Assembly: GCA_964503615.1 (NCBI GenBank)
Contig: CAZDBA010000039.1
Location: forward strand, 1 to 32,490
Source of the DNA: CAZDBA01 sp964503615
GTDB taxonomy: Bacteria; Planctomycetota; Planctomycetia; Pirellulales; Pirellulaceae
Direction of reading: 5' to 3'
Length of the DNA: 32,490 nucleotides
This document shows positions 24,623 through 32,490 of the stretch, piece by piece. Numbering within the stretch: the stretch's first letter is position 1; every line of letters starts with the position of its first letter. The notes below the pieces were generated by a model. That model did not search any database, was not told the DNA's origin, and saw only the letters and a list, made by a program, of their open reading frames with translations. Position numbers and translations under genes: made by a program.

Positions 24623-26710
24623 TTACTCTTTGGGTTGTCGCAGCCGGTTCATGACCGCTTCGAATTGACGTTGGATTGACTGTGGAGCAATGACCACCAC
24701 ACCCTGGATATCCTCGACAAAGCCAACTTGGACTAATTGTTCATCGACTTGTAATGCTGACCGGAGGATCTCCATGAGGTCTTCTGATTTGAAAGTCTCG
24801 TTGATGATTGTGTTGGCGGAGTAGATTTGTAGCTCGGGCCGAATTGCTGCCTCTTGAAACGTTAGTAGCTCAAAGGTCCGCTCCCCGACCGCCCGGTAGG
24901 TTACCCCCATTCCGCGAGCCAGTTGGTCCAACGATTCTTCGACTGTCTGCTCTTGGAATTGGCCTGGGATTTTTACGATTGGCGTCCATCCATCGTTAGC
25001 CAACGAATTCCACTCGATCAAAATCCGGACATCTGCCTGTTTTTCGATCTTCTGCACGAATCGCTCGATAGGAACCGAGGGGCCACGTTTGAATTCAGTT
25101 TTGGTTGCCCGGGCCGCTGCCGAACTTGCCCAACTGGATTGCAAAGTCGATTTGGCTGCTTCATCGTTTGGGTTGGCGTTTAAAGTCTGTGCCGCCGTCA
25201 TTTTTCCGAACAGCTTTTTGATCTGGTCGGTGACTTGGGGCAGCTGTGTAACTACCAATTCGTTCCCTTGAAATTCGATTGCAGTTTCTTCGGTCCAAAT
25301 TTCTTTCGGAAACATCCCCCGGATCCTGCGAACGAACGAAGCTAATCCGTTTGCGGTTCGATCGGACATTTGAGGAGCAGCGAATCGGCGTTGCGAAGGG
25401 ACTTCCCAACCTTTGGCCAGTACGATGATTCCCGATTCAGTTTGGACTTGGACCATGCCAATTTCGGCCAGCGCGACGTCAACTGCCTCAGACAGTTTTA
25501 AATCGGTTAGCTGCAAGTTGAGTTCGGGATCAAGCTCAAGATCGGCTGCACGCAGGGACTCGACATGTATTGCCACAGGCGCGCCAATTATCGCCCCTAT
25601 GTCCCGAGTAAAGTCCACAAGTGAGACGCCGCCTTGGTACTGCAGTCCTGCGATGTCGTTACTGAGATACTGGGTGACATTTTTGGGCTTGCTGGGAATT
25701 TTCTCAATGAAGTACTTGGGCACGCCAAGCAGTTCGCTTTGCCGATGGGCGTCCGCGATGCCTCCGATTTCGCCCAATGTTGTACCGTTGTCCGAAAGGA
25801 GTGAATTCAACTCGCCCATCCGGGATGGGATCGAAGCTCCTCCCAGTGGGTTACCGAGAATTGGGTCATCGATCGTTGGCTGCCCCAGATTTTCCAAATT
25901 CAGGCCAAACAGATCGTCCTCTTGCTCCGGATTCGGTTTGTCAGGTTCGTTGACTGGGGGCATTAACGGTGTTTGTTCGCCCGAGGGCTTTTCACTTGGA
26001 TCGGTCGGAGAAGGTTCGATTGTAGTTGGATTGGTCTCAGTCTCCACGGGATCGTTATGCGTTGTTGGCCGAGGCGTTTCCGGATTGTTGTTGTCCTCGG
26101 TATTGTCAGCGTTGTTGTTATTCGCATCCGAATTGTTAGTCTCTTCAGCAGGGTCTGCCGGATTGGTGTCGTCTGGTTCTTCTGAATCTGAAACGATGTC
26201 GTTGTCATTCTGCGCCACCTCTTCGCCATTACCGTCTTCTTTGTTTCCTGAGTTAACAACGAAAGCGGTAATCGCTGCAATGGCCAACAACAGTCCAGCC
26301 AATGAGCCGGCAAGGATCATGGTCAGCTTTTTTCGTTTCTGACTTTCAGAGCTGGTCCATGCTTGATTTGGCAGCATTGGATCATGCGATTGAGTTGCCT
26401 GTTCAGTGGTCGGTTTTGTTTGGACAGGCTTTGGTTTTGCTGCCGGAGTAGGAGAGGGCTGAGGAAGTGCCGATGCTTGGCTGGGTTTCCTTTGCTCATT
26501 TTGGATCAACGTTTCGATGTCGTCGAAATTCCCAGGATCAACCGCCGGTTCGTCAGCGGATTGCAGAGACTTGTCCACCCAACCTTCAGGAGCCGGCACT
26601 TTGACCATTCCACCGCACTTGGGGCAAGCCAAAGTTTGGCCGATGAGAGATTCACTGCGGACTTTCAGCCTGGATGCGCAAGTTTTGCAAATGATATGAA
26701 AAGGTTCCAC
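24623..26710 (-). CDS. zinc-ribbon membrane protein with secretin/STN-like domains
   Basis: A 695-residue protein from GTG 26710, with GGGAA about seven bases upstream. The N-terminal ribbon is C8-x2-C11 and C29-x2-C32. A Pro/Thr linker leads to one membrane helix at about 129-152 (MILAGSLAGLLLAIAAITAF). A long Asn/Asp/Glu/Thr-rich low-complexity linker (about 155-262) places the rest outside. Residues about 345-432 look like an STN or secretin N0-type domain (IGAPVAIHVESLRAADLEL, LKLSEAVDVALAEIGMV, QTESGIIVLAKGWE). A second similar unit is at about 560-640 (VQKIEKQADVRILIEW, QTVEESLDQLARGMGVTYR). The end (EILRSALQVDEQLVQVGFVE) resembles a secretin N1-type repeat. There is no secretin pore domain. 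It lies 73 bp after the pseudokinase gene on the same strand. Confidence 0.75.
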   Translation of the reverse strand: MEPFHIICKTCASRLKVRSESLIGQTLACPKCGGMVKVPAPEGWVDKSLQSADEPAVDPGNFDDIETLIQNEQRKPSQASALPQPSPTPAAKPKPVQTKPTTEQATQSHDPMLPNQAWTSSESQKRKKLTMILAGSLAGLLLAIAAITAFVVNSGNKEDGNGEEVAQNDNDIVSDSEEPDDTNPADPAEETNNSDANNNNADNTEDNNNPETPRPTTHNDPVETETNPTTIEPSPTDPSEKPSGEQTPLMPPVNEPDKPNPEQEDDLFGLNLENLGQPTIDDPILGNPLGGASIPSRMGELNSLLSDNGTTLGEIGGIADAHRQSELLGVPKYFIEKIPSKPKNVTQYLSNDIAGLQYQGGVSLVDFTRDIGAIIGAPVAIHVESLRAADLELDPELNLQLTDLKLSEAVDVALAEIGMVQVQTESGIIVLAKGWEVPSQRRFAAPQMSDRTANGLASFVRRIRGMFPKEIWTEETAIEFQGNELVVTQLPQVTDQIKKLFGKMTAAQTLNANPNDEAAKSTLQSSWASSAAARATKTEFKRGPSVPIERFVQKIEKQADVRILIEWNSLANDGWTPIVKIPGQFQEQTVEESLDQLARGMGVTYRAVGERTFELLTFQEAAIRPELQIYSANTIINETFKSEDLMEILRSALQVDEQLVQVGFVEDIQGVVVIAPQSIQRQFEAVMNRLRQPKE

Positions 26711-26783
26711 TTGGCAATTCCCGGTTTACATTCTGCAGTCTAAAGTGACGACCTCGAAGCGCTCGCTGCCTTTGTCTGGTTGT

Positions 26784-29672
26784 CTATTGTGTGGCTTCGA
26801 ATTGTTTGGGCAACTTGTAACCTTTATCGGCAGCAGCGGCACGTGTCGTGATCAGAATGATCGGTTGTCCGCTTCCTGCCGGTTCTTCTGCAACAACCCA
26901 GATTAGTTTACACCGTGGATCGGCGGGGCCTGTGGCCTCTTTCTCTGGATTGGCTTTGTACATAATCTCAGCCAGAATATCGCTCAGCGGCCTTTGGGAG
27001 ATCTCAAAGTCGCCGGGGCGCTGGTTCTGGGTGATCCCCTCGGTCCGCAAATCGTTACCCATCAATTTGATGTCAAAGTTGAATGGTAAGTTCCCGTAAT
27101 CGTCCAGGATTTCTGATTTGATGCCGCTTAGCAACAGACCCAGATCCGGGTTCGTGGTGACTGAAAGATCGCGAGGCGTTTCCAAAAGTGCCGCAAGGGT
27201 TTTCGGCACCGGTTTCGTTGTCGCTACGTTGGGAAGACTCGTTTGTCCGCCCGCAAAATTCACCGCCAGTTCTGAGCCCGAGATTAGATTATGAGCCGCG
27301 ACCTCAGGTAGCCAGCAATTGACGAGAACATCCTGGCCTTCGACTCCGACTCGCATGTTGCGATACAGTTCGTTCAATTGAATGCCAAAACGGGAACGTA
27401 GTTTGTCCCAGTAAGGGTTTGGGCTGGCAGTCGCCAAATTGGTTGTGACAGTTTCACGCAACGATTGCATCCAACTTCTTAGTTCTTCTGTCATTTCGGT
27501 TGGCGTCGTTTGCAAGTCGTGATCGACGGTGGCTTCTAAGTAGCAACCCTCATCCAGATGCATGCTGACCATGACGCCCCGCACACTTTCGGGAAGAGTA
27601 TTCCGTAAGTACAACGCGACGGGGGCCAAGGGTCCATTCAGTAAAGCTTGGCCTTCGTCGTTGAATAGAGACGAAACGACGGCCATGCAAGTAAAGTGCC
27701 GATCGTCGTCTGCGAATTTAGAGAGCTTGCTGAGCGTGCCCGTGAGTGTATTCGCTCCGGCGATTTCAGAAATGGATCGCATCAAATTAGCGGGGCCCAT
27801 CGCAAAGCCGAGTGCCTGACTCGGATCGTCTGGATTGGGAATCACATAGTATCCAAACTGTTGCTGGTTCTCGTAGACGCCAGTTGTTTCGTCACGAGAC
27901 GTTATGGTTGGCCGCCAAAGTTCCACCAGGCGCTCCCTCGCAATGGGCTGGCGAGGGCGGACAACATAGCAAGCTGAATAAGTGTCCTGTCCAGTAGAGC
28001 AGTAGGCGACAACCAGTTGATCCATTTCACTTATTTCCATGCCGGCTGCAGTCTCCAGCCACTCAGTCGACTTTCCAATCGAGTCTTGCAAAGCGCGAAC
28101 AACTCGTGTTCCCTCCTGCTGCTGAAGCATGTTTGCCGGTCGCAACGTAAACAAAACCTGTATGGAAGGTGGTAAGTAACGAAAGTTCGTGAGGGGGCCA
28201 ACTGTCGGAGTTTCCCAGAGCTCCACACCGTCATCAGCCACTAATTCCTGTGCAAACCGAGTTCCGGCTTGGAAGACCAATTCAGGAGCTTTGTCAATTT
28301 CTTTGGTTCCGCTGGATGTTTCCTCGTTTGTGTCTTTTTCGTCCTCTTTAGCTTCGACTTTGGTTTCAGGGACAACGGTTGCGACTTTGGTTTGGTCCAT
28401 TATCAAGGCAGCCCCAACGACCATGGCGGTCAATCCGGCCAGCGAAAGGACAACTAATTTAGGAACGATCTTTTTCTGGCTACGTTTTTTGATCTGCCAT
28501 TCCGGTCGTGCTTCTGCTGTTGTGTCGAGTTCGTTACGCTGCTCGATCTCCGGTGCCTCGGTGGCTGGCATAAACGGCTTGCCCACATCGGGTCCGTCAC
28601 TTTTCAATGCCAGTAAAAACGCGGTCTCGGTAGTACGCGGTGTTGCTGCCAAAGTTAGGACTTCGTCCGGCTTGTTGGAAAGTTCCGCGAGCTGAGTTGT
28701 TACTGCTTTGAGAGATTTGGGTCGCTTTTGAGGATCTTTGTGCAGCAACTGGTCCAGAAGATTGGTCAATTCCTTTGGCAATTGGTACTTTTCCAAACTG
28801 CCAGGTGTCGCAGAAAGGTGAGCTTCTTTCTTTTTGTCCAATTCTGCTTCGTAAAACGGCGGCAAGCCACGTAGGATTCGGTGAAGTGTGCATCCCAACG
28901 CGTAGAGGTCTCCTGCCTTGGTGGCAGGGTCGTTTTCGTCGAGTTCGGGAGCCAAATACTCTTCGGGCCAGTCAATGAAGTCGTCATCGGGGGCAGGCGC
29001 GCTGAATTCGGTATTCGTGTTGAAGGGAACCCGCAGCATTGCAGGCCCTTTGTTGGTCAACCAGATGTTCTGTGGCAAAACCTGACCATGGGGGAGTTCG
29101 ATTGCGTGCAACTCGCTAATAGCCTGCGAGACTTGAGCGGCGATCCCACACGCATCTTCCCAAGGCAAACGAGCCTTTCTGGGGAGTTTCGTGCTCAAGC
29201 TTACCCCGTTCACCCGTTGGCTGATGATCATCCGGTGCTGAGGAATAGAGGCCGTTTCGTGAACGGCGATCAGGTTGTGCGAGTCGATTTCTTTTAAGCG
29301 ATTGACCTTTGACTTGATTTCACGCCAGTTTTCCAATGCTTTTTGATCATCTCCACCTACAAACTCAATTAAAACACGGTGCCCTGCCCTCACATGTTTG
29401 CCCGAATAGCAACCCCCCAACGGACCATTTTGGAATTGGTCCAGAACGATATAGTCGCCGTAAAGAAATGGCCCATGGCGCCCGGCACGGAACACATCGG
29501 CGTGAAAAGGCGTGATTACTTTGTCAGAGACTAACGAATCAATAATCTCGCTTGGGTCATCGCTTTTACCAGATGGTTTGCGATAACGTGTCGACAACTG
29601 CTCAACCGCTTCCGGGGTAAGTATTTTGCTGAGGGTCAGCAACTCCCAAAATGGTCTGGTTTCTGTGTCCAC
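26784..29672 (-). CDS. membrane-anchored pseudokinase with large extracytoplasmic domain
   Basis: A 962-residue protein from GTG 29672. The first 70 residues (FWELLTLSKILTPEAVEQL, DKVITPFHADVFRAGRHGPF) match the short leader typical of planctomycete kinases. The kinase fold follows at about 70-330 but has lost its catalytic residues. The VAIK position reads VLIEF (E103 at the Lys), the HRDxKPxN position reads HGQVLPQN (195-202), the DFG position reads LRV, and the glycine loop is NGPLGG. The structural motifs YLAPEL and DLYALGCTLHRIL are kept. A membrane helix at about 404-424 follows, then an extracytoplasmic region of about 530 residues that I cannot assign, rich in beta/helix motifs such as NFRYLPPSIQVLFTLRP and RGVMVSMHLDEGCYLEATV. 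It heads the run of three zinc-ribbon genes and is divergent from the glutamate dehydrogenase gene. Confidence 0.85.
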   Translation of the reverse strand: MDTETRPFWELLTLSKILTPEAVEQLSTRYRKPSGKSDDPSEIIDSLVSDKVITPFHADVFRAGRHGPFLYGDYIVLDQFQNGPLGGCYSGKHVRAGHRVLIEFVGGDDQKALENWREIKSKVNRLKEIDSHNLIAVHETASIPQHRMIISQRVNGVSLSTKLPRKARLPWEDACGIAAQVSQAISELHAIELPHGQVLPQNIWLTNKGPAMLRVPFNTNTEFSAPAPDDDFIDWPEEYLAPELDENDPATKAGDLYALGCTLHRILRGLPPFYEAELDKKKEAHLSATPGSLEKYQLPKELTNLLDQLLHKDPQKRPKSLKAVTTQLAELSNKPDEVLTLAATPRTTETAFLLALKSDGPDVGKPFMPATEAPEIEQRNELDTTAEARPEWQIKKRSQKKIVPKLVVLSLAGLTAMVVGAALIMDQTKVATVVPETKVEAKEDEKDTNEETSSGTKEIDKAPELVFQAGTRFAQELVADDGVELWETPTVGPLTNFRYLPPSIQVLFTLRPANMLQQQEGTRVVRALQDSIGKSTEWLETAAGMEISEMDQLVVAYCSTGQDTYSACYVVRPRQPIARERLVELWRPTITSRDETTGVYENQQQFGYYVIPNPDDPSQALGFAMGPANLMRSISEIAGANTLTGTLSKLSKFADDDRHFTCMAVVSSLFNDEGQALLNGPLAPVALYLRNTLPESVRGVMVSMHLDEGCYLEATVDHDLQTTPTEMTEELRSWMQSLRETVTTNLATASPNPYWDKLRSRFGIQLNELYRNMRVGVEGQDVLVNCWLPEVAAHNLISGSELAVNFAGGQTSLPNVATTKPVPKTLAALLETPRDLSVTTNPDLGLLLSGIKSEILDDYGNLPFNFDIKLMGNDLRTEGITQNQRPGDFEISQRPLSDILAEIMYKANPEKEATGPADPRCKLIWVVAEEPAGSGQPIILITTRAAAADKGYKLPKQFEATQ

Positions 29673-29849
29673 GTTTTACTCGGGTTGGTGTTGAATCAAC
29701 AGTAGCTATTATTAACATTGTCGATAGTGTTGGCTAGTCGAGCCATTTGTTTGCTTTCCGTCAACGACCCGATGGGATGGCAAAACTGGGGTGGTTAACA
29801 CTGCGACCTTTTAAATTTTCCTAAAGCACTTGGTGGATTCTTCAAAACT

Positions 29850-31100
29850 ATGGCTACTGACAGCGAACACTTGAAACCGAACGAAGTTGTCCAGTTGTAT
29901 TTTGATCGGGCAGCCGATCAATTAGATCTGGAAAGCAGTATGCGTCGATTACTCAGTTTGCCTAAGCGTGAGTTGACCGTCGAAGTCCCTGTTGAGATGG
30001 ACAATGGCGAGTTGGAAACGTTTCATGGGTACCGTGTTCAACACAACAATGCCCGCGGGCCAATGAAAGGTGGATTGCGTTACCACTGGGATGTTGACCT
30101 GGACGAAGTCCGCGCGTTGGCATCTTTGATGACTTGGAAGACCGCTGTGGTCAACATTCCCTACGGTGGAGCCAAGGGTGGGATCTGTGTCGACCCCCGC
30201 AAGTTGAGTACGAAAGAGAAGCAACGGATCAGTCGAAAGTTCGTTGATCAGATCCACGAGATCATTGGACCGGACAAAGATATTCCCGCACCCGATATGG
30301 GTACCGATTCAGAAACGATGGCCTGGATTCGAAACCAGTGGGAAAAGTATCACGGTTTTAATCCGGCTTGTATTACCGGCAAGCCCGTTGAGGACTACGG
30401 CGCAAAAGGTCGCGAAGAAGCAACCGGACGTGGTGTCGGGATTTTGACTTTTAAGTTACTCAAACGCTTAGGCCGCAGACTGTCCGAATGTACTGTCGCA
30501 ATCCAGGGGTTTGGTAACGTCGGGTCACATGCAGCAAAGTATATGTACGAGTCCGAGTTCTCGGTCGTCGCCATCAGCGATATCAGTGGCGGATACTACA
30601 ACGAATCGGGAATCGATATCCCTGCGGCATTGACTTATGTAATCGAGAATTCATCGCTGGAAGGATTTACCGGAGCAGAGAAAATCACCAACGAAGAATT
30701 GTTGGCACTGGATGTCGATGTGTTGGTGCCCAGTGCGATCGGTGGCGTAATTACCAATGATAATGTTGACGATATCAGAGCAAAGTACATCATCGAAGGT
30801 GCTAACGGCCCAACCCACGCGCAGGCGGACCAGAAATTGTTTGAACGAGGCGTCTGTATTCTGCCTGATATCCTTGCCAACGCGGGTGGTGTGACGGTTA
30901 GCTATTTTGAGTGGGTGCAAAATCGACAGTACTACAGTTGGGACCTGAGTCGCACACGCCAACAGTTGGAATCGGTGTTGAGTTCTTCATTCGAAGCTGT
31001 CTGGCAAGAGGCAAACAAGAGTGGAGTAAGCCTCAGGACTGCAGCGTTCATGATCGCAATCCGCAGGGTTCACCGTTCGACAGTGCTGTCAGGTTATTGA
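29850..31100 (+). CDS. gdhA: glutamate dehydrogenase (Glu/Leu/Phe/Val dehydrogenase family)
   Basis: A 416-residue enzyme that converts glutamate to 2-oxoglutarate and ammonia, or the reverse, with NAD(P). Conserved lysines K73 (GPMKGGLRYH), K97 (MTWKTA) and catalytic K109 (PYGGAKGG) are present. Further landmarks are IPAPDMGTD, REEATGRGV, the dinucleotide-binding IQGFGNVGSHAA, and IIEGANGPTHAQAD with LANAGGVTVSYFEWVQN. Length fits the bacterial hexameric GudB/RocG-type enzymes; the symbol is a family-level choice, since gudB or rocG would fit as well. The segment before the EATGRG motif (KPVEDYGAKGREEAT) replaces the more common GGSxGR. Leucine or phenylalanine dehydrogenases share parts of this fold, but the length and the GPMKGG and YFEWVQN motifs favour glutamate. 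It stands alone on the plus strand, divergent from the pseudokinase. Confidence 0.93.
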   Translation: MATDSEHLKPNEVVQLYFDRAADQLDLESSMRRLLSLPKRELTVEVPVEMDNGELETFHGYRVQHNNARGPMKGGLRYHWDVDLDEVRALASLMTWKTAVVNIPYGGAKGGICVDPRKLSTKEKQRISRKFVDQIHEIIGPDKDIPAPDMGTDSETMAWIRNQWEKYHGFNPACITGKPVEDYGAKGREEATGRGVGILTFKLLKRLGRRLSECTVAIQGFGNVGSHAAKYMYESEFSVVAISDISGGYYNESGIDIPAALTYVIENSSLEGFTGAEKITNEELLALDVDVLVPSAIGGVITNDNVDDIRAKYIIEGANGPTHAQADQKLFERGVCILPDILANAGGVTVSYFEWVQNRQYYSWDLSRTRQQLESVLSSSFEAVWQEANKSGVSLRTAAFMIAIRRVHRSTVLSGY

Positions 31101-31280
31101 TAGCCGGGGCGCGACGGGACGTTGGAAATTGTGACCGGAATTTAGTTGCAGTTGTTTTTTCTGATTTTATTTCAGGTAGTTGCTCGCTGTGCGCGCAAAC
31201 TTGCTTGACTTAGCTAAACCTCGATTAGACAATGGGGCCTCTTCTCACCTCTTTCCATCAATAGTGGTTCGGCCTTCCTC

Positions 31281-32490
31281 ATGCTAAACGACTTTTCGAT
31301 TCTCGCGACTCATTACGAAAACCTGCCTAGCCTGTTTTCAAACTCTTACTTCATTGGCTTTGCCCTGAGCTCGTTGTTTTTCGCTGTCGCAGGATGGCGG
31401 ATGTTCAACAATGGATATGGAAAGAAAAATCGGCCGGCACCGCATGCTCCAATTCCGGAGTTCGTTGGTGTTCAAGTTAAATCGAAGAGTGAATCAAAGT
31501 CCGATTCGACTGAACCACCAGAAGGCCAGCCCGAGCAAAAGAGTGAACCCAATGGCCAAGTAAATGGGCAATCCAATGGAAGACCACAAGGTCGAAACGG
31601 CAGTCGTTGGCGGACTAACGAAAAAAATGGTCATTCAGAGAATGGCTCCAGCAGTTCGTCGCTCGACAAGGAAAAGAAGAAGGTTGCTAACCTTACGTCC
31701 AAGTTGAAAGAGGTTGAGAAGGAGCTTGCGAAACTCAAAGTTGAAGCCAAATCACCGGAAGCGTTGACCCAAGCTCGCCGTAATTTGACTGAGAAAAATC
31801 TACTGGTAGGTGAGCGGAACAAGTTCGAAGCGGACTTGAAGAAGTTGAATTCAGAGTATGATCAACTGACTAAAAAACACACCGAGCTGCATAAATCCCA
31901 TTTGAAAAAGATGGCTGAGTCGAAAAAGGATTCCGCTGTCTTGCAGGCTAAATTGGCGGAACTGAAACGTACCATGGAACCGCCGAAACATGTCGAGGGT
32001 GAGGATAACCTAATTCAGAAAGAGTTGTTTCAGGCGCAGTCATCAGTGGCGAAGCTCAACTCTGAACTCATCGATTTGCAAACGAAATTGGATCAAGCCA
32101 ATGAAAGGGAGTCCAAAGCAGAATCTGAAGCAGAGTTGGCGAGTGACAACGCGCGGCAATTGCGTGATCAGATTAGCGATTTGGAATCTCAACTGCTGCA
32201 GAGCAAAGAGGAGTCTGGAAAGTTCGAGGCTCAGGAATCTGAATTGAAACAGAATCTGATCGAAGCCAATGCTACTCTGTCTGATGTAAGAACTGAATTG
32301 GAGTTTTCAAAGGCCAAAACCGTTGAGTCAAAGCAGAGCTTGGAGGCGGAGGTCAAACGTTTTAAGAGTTCGGTTGCTGGGTTGAGTCAGGAAAAGGAAG
32401 GACTTTCTGCCGCGATCGAGTCGTTGCGTGCCGAGCAATCGGAGTTGACCGAGCAGTTGGCGCAACAAAGCGAAGAACATGCGGTCGAGT
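31281..32490 (+). CDS. coiled-coil membrane protein, 3' end beyond the window
   Basis: An open frame runs from ATG 31281 to the window end without a stop: 403 complete codons and one base. Residues 22-39 are a membrane helix (SYFIGFALSSLFFAVAGW) followed by a basic patch (GKKNRP). A polar linker rich in Ser/Glu/Asn/Gln/Gly (about 65-130) precedes an almost continuous coiled coil from about 132 to the end (KLKEVEKELAKLKVE, QLRDQISDLESQLLQ, ESLRAEQSELTEQLAQQ). The layout of an N-terminal anchor and cytoplasmic coiled coil parallels the genes at 5286-7974. A candidate TTGACT/TAGACA promoter at 31205-31231 has 15-bp spacing. The protein would be expected to continue with more coiled coil; whether it ends in an HhH-like domain cannot be seen. 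Confidence 0.85.
   Translation, partial: MLNDFSILATHYENLPSLFSNSYFIGFALSSLFFAVAGWRMFNNGYGKKNRPAPHAPIPEFVGVQVKSKSESKSDSTEPPEGQPEQKSEPNGQVNGQSNGRPQGRNGSRWRTNEKNGHSENGSSSSSLDKEKKKVANLTSKLKEVEKELAKLKVEAKSPEALTQARRNLTEKNLLVGERNKFEADLKKLNSEYDQLTKKHTELHKSHLKKMAESKKDSAVLQAKLAELKRTMEPPKHVEGEDNLIQKELFQAQSSVAKLNSELIDLQTKLDQANERESKAESEAELASDNARQLRDQISDLESQLLQSKEESGKFEAQESELKQNLIEANATLSDVRTELEFSKAKTVESKQSLEAEVKRFKSSVAGLSQEKEGLSAAIESLRAEQSELTEQLAQQSEEHAVE

Noticed and set aside
25413..26342. 309-codon plus-strand open frame opposite the zinc-ribbon/STN gene
   Set aside because: It is antisense to a gene with clear domains. Its Ser-rich composition follows from the complement of the Asn/Asp/Thr/Glu-rich linker, and it shows no family motif.
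26784..29672. Idea that the dead kinase is a frameshifted or decaying pseudogene
   Set aside because: The frame is continuous over 962 codons, the kinase fold motifs and membrane helix are intact, and the changes are substitutions confined to catalytic motifs.
1..32490. tRNA, rRNA, CRISPR array, insertion sequence or prophage
   Set aside because: No cloverleaf or rRNA-like sequence was noticed in the gaps. The only short tandem repeat is in-frame coding, and there is no transposase, integrase or phage structural gene.

Overview
The window looks like a chromosomal segment of a planctomycete, most probably of the Pirellulaceae type. The pointers are an ECF sigma factor translationally coupled to a membrane-anchored Ser/Thr kinase, a sulfatase with the Cys-type active site, proteins with degenerate helix-hairpin-helix domains, MJ0042-like zinc-ribbon membrane proteins, GC content near one half, and many genes without a clear Shine-Dalgarno sequence. 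No mobile element, CRISPR array, rRNA or tRNA is evident, so this reads as core or lineage-specific chromosome rather than a transferred island.

Left part (1-8.0 kb): a polytopic M48 metalloprotease, a small BON-domain protein, and alanyl-tRNA synthetase on the minus strand. These are followed by a pair of plus-strand genes for a short membrane/coiled-coil protein and an 805-residue membrane-anchored protein with six diverged HhH-like domains and an embedded DUF2934-like segment. A long imperfect palindrome closes this part.

Middle part (8.0-20.7 kb): a tight minus-strand operon of ECF sigma factor, kinase with a zinc-finger anti-sigma-like N-terminus, and secreted coiled-coil protein, joined by 8-nt and 4-nt overlaps. 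Next come a small coiled-coil protein, a large secreted MORN/YwqK-repeat protein, galE, and a sulfatase. A perfect 15-bp-stem bidirectional terminator separates the sulfatase from a catalase-peroxidase gene (katG) that carries a signal peptide. KatG is divergent from a LysR regulator with the exact CX8C redox pair of OxyR, so this is a peroxide-defence module.

Right part (20.8-32.5 kb): four minus-strand genes in a row, probably one transcription unit. In transcription order they are a membrane-anchored pseudokinase that has lost its catalytic Lys, HRD and DFG; a zinc-ribbon membrane protein with secretin/STN-like domains; and two paralogous zinc-ribbon membrane proteins with HEAT-like C-termini. 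I know of no described function for this combination and consider it the best candidate for an undescribed system here. Divergent from it is a glutamate dehydrogenase gene. The window ends inside a gene for a long coiled-coil membrane protein.

Functional themes: two distinct kinase-related signalling units (one active kinase with its own sigma factor, one catalytically dead), a redox-sensing unit, and housekeeping genes (alaS, galE, glutamate dehydrogenase). Recognised families are called from motifs read in the translations. No database search was possible.
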